A stretch of 7,343 nucleotides of DNA. Origin: Lachnoclostridium sp. UBA7097. Lineage in GTDB: Bacteria; Bacillota; Clostridia; Lachnospirales; Lachnospiraceae. Both the position numbers and the translations under genes were made by a program. Numbering within the stretch: position 1 is the stretch's first letter; every line of letters begins with the position of its first letter. The notes under the pieces are model-generated. The model saw nothing but the letters and a program-made list of their open reading frames with translations, was not told the DNA's origin and made no database searches. Where the stretch lies: the NCBI GenBank assembly GCA_002499945.1, contig DKYP01000122.1:1-7343 (forward strand). The letters are read 5' to 3'. Of the stretch, positions 1 to 5,037 are shown one piece after another.

Positions 1-55
1 AAAAAACTAATAAAAAAAATTAAAAATATAATATTTCTAATTTATACAACAGCCT

Positions 56-481
56 TTATAACTTATCCATAACGATAGAAAAATATTCTACAATTTCATC
101 TGTATCTGCATCTTTACACAAAAAACTATTATCACCAAAATCCATAAAATGTTCCAACGAAATAGTAATATCCATTTCATTCCCAAATTTTTTAATCCAT
201 TTCGCACAATTATCACCACATGCCGTAGCCCAAAATTCGTTTTCAGGTTCCTTGTACATAAGTATTAAAGCTTTCACACCAGTAGACAAATCTAATGGGG
301 TAATATCCCCTAAAACAGGACTGGATATTTTATGTGGTGATTCAATTACTGAATTATCTATATCCAGAACCATTTCCTTAACTAATTCATCATCCAGCCA
401 TTCATCTTCATAATTATTCTTAAAGTAACTGTCAATATAATCAATTGTATCATCAGAAATTCCTGCATGTACTGTTAACAT
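56..481 (-). CDS. DUF4869-like small acidic protein, function unknown
   Basis: This gene encodes a 141-residue acidic, probably cytoplasmic protein. I see no signal peptide or membrane segment. The ATG at 479-481 was chosen because AGGGAGG lies about five bases upstream; an upstream in-frame ATG at 517 would add 12 residues (MFSYIFVLREEI) that include the ribosome binding site itself. The protein has an acidic N-terminal part (YEDEWLDDELVKEMVLD, residues 24-40), a central stretch SSPVLGDITP (53-62) and GVKALILMY (68-76), then ACGDNCAKWI (87-96) and HFMDFGDNSF (111-120). From memory this order matches DUF4869, a family of about 150 residues common in Lachnospiraceae with no established function; I have not confirmed it by search. 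The paired cysteines of CGDNC could be structural, metal-binding or redox-active, but nothing here decides that. It stands alone, behind the terminator of the upstream secreted-protein gene. Confidence 0.8.
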   Translation of the reverse strand: MLTVHAGISDDTIDYIDSYFKNNYEDEWLDDELVKEMVLDIDNSVIESPHKISSPVLGDITPLDLSTGVKALILMYKEPENEFWATACGDNCAKWIKKFGNEMDITISLEHFMDFGDNSFLCKDADTDEIVEYFSIVMDKL

Positions 482-512
482 AATTTCCTCCCTTAACACA
501 AAAATATAACTA

Positions 513-524
513 AACATTTATGTT
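513..524. promoter_or_regulatory. Short palindrome before the DUF4869-like gene
   Basis: AACAT-TT-ATGTT is a perfect 5-bp inverted repeat. It lies between the terminator hairpin of the upstream gene and the ribosome binding site of the DUF4869-like gene. An AT-rich TATATT (minus strand, about 505-510) lies just downstream and could be a -10 box, but no good -35 box was found. An operator is possible, but so is chance in AT-rich DNA. Confidence 0.2.
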
Positions 525-528
525 ATAA

Positions 529-561
529 AAGGCGGCTGCATTGGATGGATGCAGCCGCCTT
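529..561 (-). terminator. Rho-independent terminator of the secreted-protein gene
   Basis: A perfect 12-bp stem, AAGGCGGCTGCA paired with TGCAGCCGCCTT, encloses a 9-base loop. It is very GC-rich against its surroundings. On the minus strand it is followed by TTTTATAAC, a short T-rich tract. It lies about 60 bases past the stop codon of the secreted-protein gene (stop at 623-625) and before the next minus-strand gene, so it should end the long transcript and isolate the DUF4869-like gene. On the plus strand the tract TTATTT is also T-rich, but no plus-strand gene needs it. Confidence 0.8.
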
Positions 562-622
562 ATTTAAAAACACAAGACGTTGTAAGGTTTAATAAAAAGT
601 ATTCATTATTTTTTCTGAAAAA

Positions 623-2131
623 TTACTGGTTAAGTGTTGCTACAGAAATATACTTTCCAGCAAAAGTCTTGTCTTTCTTGTTACCAGCTTTACGGACATA
701 AACTTTATCATTCTTGCTAGCTTTTATTGACTTATTATCGCCTGCTTTTATTGTAACTCCTTTGTCTGTACCAGCAGGGTCACTTGATTTAATTACAACC
801 TGGAAATCAAATTTACCAGCGTTAGTAACTGTAACTTTACCAGCGTAGTCTTTAGTTTTATTATTCTTATACTGGTACTGTATTTTAATTGAACCGCCTG
901 TAATGCTCTCAACTTCAACTGCCTGGTTTGTTGTAACCATAACACCGTTCTCGAAGTCTGCTCCATTTTTAGGCTTAAATTCCCATGCTTCTGGATTAAC
1001 AACTTTTACAATTGTCCACTTAGATGGTGATTTCTTTTTGCTTTCATCAGCTTTTTTACGTACTTCTATTACACCTGATGTTGCTGCCTTTGCTTCTGCT
1101 ATTTCAGTTGCTGATAAGTCAACATCACCCCTCTTGCCACTTACATTAAAGAATTTATCAACGTCTACCTTCTCATTTTCTTTAACATCTGCAAGGTTAT
1201 CTGCAACATAATATTCAGAACCAATAATCATTCTGGTTTCAACATCTTTAGGAAGTTTTACCTGGTTATTTACATAATCTACAGAAACAGCAGGACCATT
1301 TGCCTGTTTTTTAATAGTAAGTTTTGACTCCTTGCCTGGTAAACTTCCACTTTCATATAATGGATACTCAACAGTATCTGTACTCTTATCAGCTGCATCT
1401 TTTACAGTTCCTGATGGTTTCATATTATAGTAATTACCTTTATCGTCCTCATATTCTCCAGAAGTAGCACCTGACCTTATATACAGGGTAGCTCCCTGCT
1501 GCTGGAAATTCTCAAAATTTGCCAACGGCTTTGTTGTGTCAATTTTTTCCTCTCCAGTACCCTCATCTATAACCCATTCATAAAGGTCAAAATATTCCCA
1601 GCTGCCATATGATGTCCTGTATTGCCACTCACAGTCTGTATCCTTTAATGTACCAGAACCCTGTTTAATGTTTGTAATAGTTACCTGGGAATTACCACCA
1701 TTATAAGTTGCCTTCTGTCCCTTTACAGCTGCTGGAATTTTAATATAAATTGGGTCTGATTTGTCTGTCTTAACTGCAATATAACTGTCCTTTGTACTAT
1801 TAAGTTTAGATAAATCAATATTTCTAACACCATAGGAAATTTCATCGTCCCACTTATTCCTATATGCTCCTACTTCGTATACATCCCATGCTGAAACTTT
1901 AACAGCTTTATTCCTGTCGCTATATGCTCCTACTCCAACATGTACTTCCATTGCCTGCCCTTCATCAAGGTTCACGGTCATAATCTGGTTATATGTATCA
2001 ACATATACATCATTAACATCTATTGGATTCTCTGCTTGTTTAGCTGCTGCATCTGTTGTTCCAGCTGCAAACCATGTTGCTGCTGCGAGGGCTGTCAATG
2101 CGGTCCCTTTCATTATTTTGTTCATTTCCAT
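623..2131 (-). CDS. Secreted beta-rich surface protein of Lachnospiraceae type
   Basis: This gene encodes a 502-residue exported protein of unknown function. Residues 1-30 are a signal peptide: a Lys-containing start, a hydrophobic stretch ALTALAAATWFAAG (11-24), and a likely cleavage after AAA (28-30). The mature part is rich in Lys, Asp, Thr and Val, with many short alternating strands and a single Cys (167), as in extracellular beta-sandwich repeat proteins. Three similar strand-turn pieces start at about residue 217 (LYIRSGAT), 355 (IEVRKKADESKKKS) and 476 (VYVRKAGNKKDK). VGAY recurs at 67 and 87. The stretch EWQYRTSYGSWEYFD (168-182) and QQGATLYIR resemble motifs I recall from Lachnospiraceae secreted proteins. 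There is no LPXTG motif, C-terminal membrane helix, SLH or clear wall-binding repeat, so it may be released or held non-covalently. AAGGAGG nine bases before ATG 2131 supports the start; MNK two codons later is the alternative. Confidence 0.85.
   Translation of the reverse strand: MEMNKIMKGTALTALAAATWFAAGTTDAAAKQAENPIDVNDVYVDTYNQIMTVNLDEGQAMEVHVGVGAYSDRNKAVKVSAWDVYEVGAYRNKWDDEISYGVRNIDLSKLNSTKDSYIAVKTDKSDPIYIKIPAAVKGQKATYNGGNSQVTITNIKQGSGTLKDTDCEWQYRTSYGSWEYFDLYEWVIDEGTGEEKIDTTKPLANFENFQQQGATLYIRSGATSGEYEDDKGNYYNMKPSGTVKDAADKSTDTVEYPLYESGSLPGKESKLTIKKQANGPAVSVDYVNNQVKLPKDVETRMIIGSEYYVADNLADVKENEKVDVDKFFNVSGKRGDVDLSATEIAEAKAATSGVIEVRKKADESKKKSPSKWTIVKVVNPEAWEFKPKNGADFENGVMVTTNQAVEVESITGGSIKIQYQYKNNKTKDYAGKVTVTNAGKFDFQVVIKSSDPAGTDKGVTIKAGDNKSIKASKNDKVYVRKAGNKKDKTFAGKYISVATLNQ
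1861..1934 (-). repeat. 14-base direct repeat, period 60, in the secreted-protein gene
   Basis: TATATGCTCCTACT occurs at 1861-1874 and again at 1921-1934, exactly 60 bases apart, so it is in frame. Both copies encode VGAY (residues 67-70 and 87-90), followed within a few residues by RNK. This points to a local 20-residue duplication that has since diverged, giving two successive strand-loop units near the start of the mature protein. Confidence 0.5.
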
Positions 2132-2140
2132 AAATGAACA
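2119..2140 (-). promoter_or_regulatory. Start-codon hairpin of the secreted-protein mRNA
   Basis: On the minus strand TGTTCATTT is followed by ATGG and then AAATGAACA, a perfect 9-bp inverted repeat whose 4-base loop holds the start codon (ATG at 2129-2131). The ribosome binding site AAGGAGG (2141-2147) abuts the foot of the stem. The gene's mRNA can therefore fold so that AUG is displayed in a tight loop directly next to the Shine-Dalgarno sequence. It may tune initiation or be a protein-binding site; the effect is inferred. Confidence 0.55.
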
Positions 2141-2243
2141 CCTCCTTAATTATTATTTGCATAAGTATGTCATCATTAATTCATCCAAGAAACCATAGCA
2201 CTTATCTGCTCCAGTTTACTTATAGCTGCCAGGAGCAAGACTA

Positions 2244-2272
2244 TTTATATTTAACGTGGATTGCTTTGTACA
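2244..2272 (-). promoter_or_regulatory. Likely sigma-A promoter of the secreted-protein gene
   Basis: On the minus strand TGTACA (2267-2272) and TATAAA (2244-2249) are separated by exactly 17 bases. The -10 box matches the consensus at five of six positions and the -35 at four of six. Transcription from here would start near 2237 and give a leader of about 105 bases ending in the start-codon hairpin. The leader has TGCTCC/GGAGCA complementary segments (near 2209-2236) that could fold, but it matches no riboswitch class I know. Confidence 0.4.
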
Positions 2273-2354
2273 GCATCCTGTCTGGCAATAATTCCCTTGT
2301 TATAAGGTACTTCTTGCTGTGAAAGGTTAAAAGCTGCCACGCCCATATGTTCTG

Positions 2355-2387
2355 TATGTTATAGATGGTACGGCATCATATAACATA
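2355..2387. repeat. 13-bp inverted repeat with one bulged base
   Basis: TATGTTATAGATG (2355-2367) and CATCATATAACATA (2374-2387) are complementary apart from one extra A, around a 6-base loop GTACGG. No T-tract follows on either strand, so it is not an ordinary terminator. It could be an operator, an RNA structure, or one end of a decayed element. Confidence 0.5.
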
Positions 2388-2527
2388 AAATAGTAATGCC
2401 CCCTTTCCTGCTTGTATTTTATATAACACAGCACTATGCCTGCCACGCTAACCTTTATTAACTGGATTGTTTTATTCCCGCATATGATTTCTATTAAGTA
2501 TTTCGTCACTTTCCAGAAAAACTTTAA

Positions 2528-2556
2528 CATAAATTTATACATTATATAAATTTATG
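2528..2556. repeat. Perfect 12-bp AT-rich inverted repeat
   Basis: CATAAATTTATA (2528-2539) and TATAAATTTATG (2545-2556) are exact reverse complements around a 5-base loop CATTA. The core AAATTTAT recurs a third time at 2558-2565, and TTTATACAT occurs at 2534-2542 and 2565-2573. The cluster sits about 115 bases before the AAA-type gene and resembles a multi-site operator, although low-complexity AT sequence raises the chance of accidental symmetry. Confidence 0.5.
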
Positions 2557-2618
2557 AAAATTTATTTATACATCAGATATAAAAAATTGCCAGACTATTC
2601 AAAAACATCAAAATTCCT

Positions 2619-2646
2619 TTTACTTTCTCTCTTCTTGTGTTACACT
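2619..2646 (+). promoter_or_regulatory. Possible extended -10 promoter of the AAA-type gene
   Basis: TTTACT (2619-2624) and TACACT (2641-2646) are 16 bases apart, and TG one base upstream of the -10 box makes it an extended -10 element. The start point would fall near 2652, leaving a very short leader just long enough to include the AAAAAGGAGG ribosome binding site. This short leader and the weak boxes keep confidence low; transcription could instead start further upstream in the palindrome cluster. Confidence 0.3.
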
Positions 2647-2669
2647 ATCTAAAAAGGAGGTATTTTGCA

Positions 2670-4385
2670 ATGGTACAGGCCAGACCCATTCCAATAGGGA
2701 TAGAATTTTATAAAGAAATGATAGACAATGGGTATTATTATATAGATAAAACCCTTCTGATACGTGACATACTGGCACAGAAGAACAAAGTTACATTATT
2801 TACAAGACCAAGACGTTTCGGAAAAACACTGGCACAGAGCATGTTACAGGCATATTTTGAAAAGGAAATACTGCCGGATGGTACTGTCATTGATAATTCA
2901 AAATACTTTAACGGGAAAAAGATTATGGAAGCAGGCGGGGAATTTACAAGCCATATGGGGCAGTACCCTGTGATATTCCTGTCCCTGAAATCGGCAAAAC
3001 AGCCAGCTTACAAAGCAGCTTATGAAAAAATCAGGGATGCAATTATATATGAATACTTCAGGCACAGGTATTTACTGGAAGGGGAAAACCTGGCGCCATC
3101 ACAGAAAAAACGTTATAACTCTTTTATGGAAGAAACAGCTTCACCAGAAGATTATGCAACATCACTCCAGTTTTTGTCACAGTGCCTTGAACAGTACCAT
3201 AAACAGAAAACCATCATCTTAATTGATGAGTATGATGTGCCACTTGAAAATTCATATTTCAGGGGGTTTTATAATGAAATGGCGGATTTTGTCCGTTCAT
3301 TGTTTGAATCTGCATTAAAGACAAATACAAGCCTTGGCTTCGCTGTGGTTACAGGCTGCCTCCGCATCAGCCGGGAAAGTATTTTTACAGGGTTAAACAA
3401 CTTTGAAGTTATATCTGTATTGGATGAAAACTATTCAGAACATTTTGGTTTTATCCAGAGTGAAGTTGATAATATGTTTTCTTTTTATGGTTTACAGGAC
3501 AAGAAAGAAGAAGCACGTTTGTGGTATGATGGATATATTTTTGGAAAGACAGAAGTTTATAACCCGTGGAGCATAATAAAATACGTAAAGGATATTGTAT
3601 ATGGAAATACTGATTTCCCTAAACCATACTGGTCAAATACCTCTTCTAACAGTATTGTACGTGATTTAATTGAAAATGCAGATGATATTACAAAAAGTGA
3701 GCTTGAAGAACTTGTGGCTGGCAGGACAATAGAAAAACCTGTACATGAGGATATTACTTATGGTGATATTTATGAATCACAAGATAATTTATGGAACTTC
3801 CTGTTTTTTACAGGATACCTTAAGGCTGTAGGCAAACGTTTTGAGAACCGTAAAATATACCTTTCCATGAAGATACCTAATGAAGAGATTCTTTATATAT
3901 ATGAAAATAAAATACAGAACTGGATGCAGCATAAGATAGAACAAGAGGATTTATCAGGGCTTGTTATTGCTTTTGAGGAAGGGGACTGTGACAATGCTTC
4001 TGATATAATTACCGGGCAGCTTATTGACACAATAAGTTTTTATGACTACAAGGAAGATTATTACCACGGCTTCCTTGCAGGCCTTTTAAAGAACAATAAG
4101 AAATATCTTGTGAAATCTAACAGGGAAAGCGGCCTTGGACGGTGGTTTGAGAACGGCTTGGTGTTAAAAACACCACGTATACGCCGTGGCAGGGCAATTA
4201 TTCTTGAACTGAAAACTGCCAGCAATATAAATGATTTGGAAAAGGGATGTGAAAATGCGCTTGAACAGATAGAAAGGCTGCATTATGACCATGATATAAT
4301 AAATGAGGGGTATACGGACATAACAAAGTATGGCATCTGCTTTTATAAAAAAGAATGCCTTGTGATGTTAGAAGACCATCAGTAA
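2670..4385 (+). CDS. AAA-ATPase-like protein with C-terminal PD-(D/E)XK-like domain
   Basis: This 571-residue protein has the layout of the AAA-ATPase-like (PF09820) plus PD-(D/E)XK superfamily (PF08011) proteins, abundant in Lachnospiraceae and Bacteroidetes and of unsettled function. The P-loop-like motif is TRPRRFGKT (45-53) and Walker B is IILIDEYD (182-189). Family signatures follow: VVTGCLRISRESIFTGLNNF (227-245), WYDGYIFG (285-292) with VYNPWSI (297-302), FLFFTGYL (377-384) and YYHGFLAGLL (464-473). The nuclease-like end has SNRESGLGR (483-491) and the strand IILELK (510-515, the E-x-K half). Where relatives read GR-x-D before a hydrophobic strand, this protein reads GRWFENGLVLK, so the usual aspartate seems absent. 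ATG 2670 was chosen because AAAAAGGAGG ends nine bases before it; a GTG start at 2637 would run through that site. It is a single gene, with no partner methylase, toxin or transposase beside it. Confidence 0.9.
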   Translation: MVQARPIPIGIEFYKEMIDNGYYYIDKTLLIRDILAQKNKVTLFTRPRRFGKTLAQSMLQAYFEKEILPDGTVIDNSKYFNGKKIMEAGGEFTSHMGQYPVIFLSLKSAKQPAYKAAYEKIRDAIIYEYFRHRYLLEGENLAPSQKKRYNSFMEETASPEDYATSLQFLSQCLEQYHKQKTIILIDEYDVPLENSYFRGFYNEMADFVRSLFESALKTNTSLGFAVVTGCLRISRESIFTGLNNFEVISVLDENYSEHFGFIQSEVDNMFSFYGLQDKKEEARLWYDGYIFGKTEVYNPWSIIKYVKDIVYGNTDFPKPYWSNTSSNSIVRDLIENADDITKSELEELVAGRTIEKPVHEDITYGDIYESQDNLWNFLFFTGYLKAVGKRFENRKIYLSMKIPNEEILYIYENKIQNWMQHKIEQEDLSGLVIAFEEGDCDNASDIITGQLIDTISFYDYKEDYYHGFLAGLLKNNKKYLVKSNRESGLGRWFENGLVLKTPRIRRGRAIILELKTASNINDLEKGCENALEQIERLHYDHDIINEGYTDITKYGICFYKKECLVMLEDHQ

Positions 4386-4446
4386 AAAGCCTGTATGTTC
4401 CGCAAGCTTTTTTCTAAAAGTTTTTAGGAATTGGCTTTTCTTTTTA
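4385..4446 (+). terminator. Probable branched terminator of the AAA-type gene
   Basis: AAAAGCC (4385-4391) overlaps the stop codon and pairs with GGCTTTT (4433-4439), followed by CTTTTTAT. The enclosed sequence contains a second small inverted repeat (CTAAAA-GT-TTTTAG, 4414-4427). The outer stem is only 7 bp and the loop is long, so it is less certain than the other terminators in the window. Its right arm overlaps the -35 box of the next promoter. Confidence 0.4.
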
Positions 4447-4459
4447 TAAATGTTATAAT
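4431..4459 (+). promoter_or_regulatory. Strong promoter for the CD3324-gene leader
   Basis: TTGGCT (4431-4436) and a perfect TATAAT (4454-4459) are 17 bases apart, with TG at 4451-4452 giving an extended -10 element. Transcription should begin near 4466. The first bases of the RNA can form a small hairpin, GTTGT paired with ACAAC (4467-4481). This is the best promoter in the window and directs a leader of about 260 bases before the regulator gene. Confidence 0.65.
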
Positions 4460-4482
4460 TAAAACGGTTGTCTGGTACAACG

Positions 4483-4560
4483 ATGCAGCTTAAAATTGGA
4501 AAGGCAGGATTTATGTTCCATATTAATTATACTTTAAACTTTTATTCTATAATTTTTTAA
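4483..4560 (+). CDS. Possible 25-codon leader ORF
   Basis: This frame runs from ATG 4483 to TAA 4558-4560 and would encode 25 residues beginning MQLKIGKAGF. No good ribosome binding site precedes the first ATG. An internal ATG at 4513 has GGAAAGG and CAGGA upstream and would give 15 residues (MFHINYTLNFYSIIF). It lies early in the predicted leader of the CD3324-family gene and is followed directly by further short in-frame ORFs. It may be translated as a leader peptide or may be chance. Confidence 0.2.
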   Translation: MQLKIGKAGFMFHINYTLNFYSIIF

Positions 4561-4578
4561 ATGAAAGGGGGTTTTTAA

Positions 4579-4662
4579 ATGTTTAGACGATTAAAATTTG
4601 ATTATAAAATTGCAAAGAGACATACTATCCCTGGCATGGCACCGGATTTAAAAAATATATAA
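4579..4662 (+). CDS. 27-residue small ORF in the regulator leader
   Basis: ATG 4579 is preceded by GAAAGGGGG with about seven bases of spacing, a credible ribosome binding site, and the frame stops at TAA 4660-4662. The 27-residue product is basic at its start (MFRRLKFDYKIAKRH) and ends TIPGMAPDLKNI. I recognise no family. It lies between a strong promoter and the CD3324-family gene, 64 bases before that gene's start codon, so it may be a genuine small protein cotranscribed with the regulator or a leader peptide whose translation affects downstream folding. The AAAGGGGG tract also spells a minimal ORF, MKGGF, that ends right at this start. Confidence 0.45.
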   Translation: MFRRLKFDYKIAKRHTIPGMAPDLKNI

Positions 4663-4681
4663 TAATGATTATATAAGACCA

Positions 4682-4736
4682 TATAGCCGGTACCTGCCAT
4701 ATTGCAACATGGTTCAGGAGGCAGATATGGGCTATA
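4682..4736 (+). promoter_or_regulatory. Hairpin covering the RBS and start of the CD3324-family gene
   Basis: TATAGCC (4682-4688) is complementary to GGCTATA (4730-4736), and inside it CTGCC (4694-4698) is complementary to GGCAG (4720-4724). Folded together they form a two-part stem that takes in half of the AGGAGG ribosome binding site (4716-4721) and holds the start codon (4727-4729) in the internal loop. A competing hairpin, CCAT with ATGG (4697-4700 and 4710-4713), uses part of the same CTGCC segment and would free the site. A translational switch is an inference; the complementarity is seen. Confidence 0.4.
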
Positions 4737-4996
4737 AAAGAGCAGAAGAAGTCCTTCCAGCAGAACTTCTCGAGCAGATACAGGAATATGTGGCTGGAGA
4801 AAGTATTTACATACCAAGACGCAAGAATGAACGCCGTCACTGGGGTGAACAGACCGAAACACGTGAGGAGCTTAAAAAACGCAATTTACAGATAAAAAAT
4901 GATTATGCCGGCGGCTTTACAATAAAACAGCTTGCAGAAAAGTATTTTCTCTCACCAAAAAGTATACAGCGTATTTTATATTCGGATAAAAATTAA
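4727..4996 (+). CDS. CD3324-family small helix-turn-helix protein
   Basis: This gene encodes an 89-residue, highly charged, cytoplasmic protein. The N-terminal part, MGYKRAEEVLPAELLEQIQEYV, and the following GESIYIPRR (25-32) match what I recall of the CD3324 family, small proteins of Clostridia related to the Mor-type transcription activators. Residues 64-84 (FTIKQLAEKYFLSPKSIQRIL) read as a helix-turn-helix with a recognition helix at SPKSIQRI, so a DNA-binding role is likely; its targets are unknown. ATG 4727 is preferred because AGGAGG ends five bases upstream. An in-frame ATG at 4709 would add MVQEAD but has no ribosome binding site and would include the real one. The leader is long and structured. 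The gene ends just before a terminator shared with the convergent mnmA. Confidence 0.85.
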   Translation: MGYKRAEEVLPAELLEQIQEYVAGESIYIPRRKNERRHWGEQTETREELKKRNLQIKNDYAGGFTIKQLAEKYFLSPKSIQRILYSDKN

Positions 4997-5006
4997 TTAA
5001 TATATA

Positions 5007-5037
5007 ATAGCCCTGCTATTTATTTTAGCAGGGCTGT
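5007..5037. terminator. Bidirectional terminator between the CD3324-family gene and mnmA
   Basis: AGCCCTGCTA (5009-5018) and TAGCAGGGCT (5026-5035) form a perfect 10-bp stem around a 7-base T-rich loop; a G-T and an A-T pair extend it to 5007-5037. It follows the plus-strand regulator gene by about 10 bases. On the minus strand the mnmA stop codon (5025-5027) and its last codons (Gln-Pro-Cys) lie inside the stem. T-rich flanks on both sides are modest (GTATTAT and ATTATATATT). Confidence 0.75.

Larger units (their letters stand above)
2148..2636. other. Gene-free divergent intergenic region
   Basis: About 490 bases separate the divergent secreted-protein and AAA-type genes. I see no convincing CDS, tRNA or known riboswitch here. 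What can be supported is a likely minus-strand promoter (2244-2272), an imperfect 13-bp inverted repeat (2355-2387), an AT-rich cluster of palindromes (2528-2573) and a possible plus-strand promoter just before the AAA gene. A weaker minus-strand promoter-like pair (GTGGCA, 17 bases, TATAAA, near 2420-2450) precedes a 19-codon reading frame, MLYDAVPSITYRTYGRGSF, with a poorly spaced GGGGG. I do not call that frame a gene. Confidence 0.6.

Noticed and set aside
2148..2243. Riboswitch in the leader of the secreted-protein gene, with cyclic-di-GMP types considered
   Set aside because: None of the conserved cores I know, such as the cyclic-di-GMP-I tetraloop receptor segments, could be found; only a weak TGCTCC/GGAGCA pairing is visible.
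2225..2444. Three GCTGCC/CCTGCC boxes about 107 bases apart, suggesting degenerate tandem repeats
   Set aside because: Aligning the sequence between the boxes showed no further convincing similarity, so the spacing is probably coincidence.
2327..2542. 71-codon minus-strand ORF between the divergent genes
   Set aside because: Its start lies inside the AT-rich palindrome with no ribosome binding site, the composition is that of translated AT-rich DNA, and it resembles no family I know.
2637..2669. GTG start 11 codons upstream for the AAA-type gene
   Set aside because: The extension would encode the AAAAAGGAGG ribosome binding site and contains the candidate -10 box; ATG 2670 fits both.
4602..4862. 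Minus-strand ORFs opposite the CD3324-family gene and its leader
   Set aside because: They overlap a gene with a good start and family match on the other strand, and show no ribosome binding site or recognisable product.
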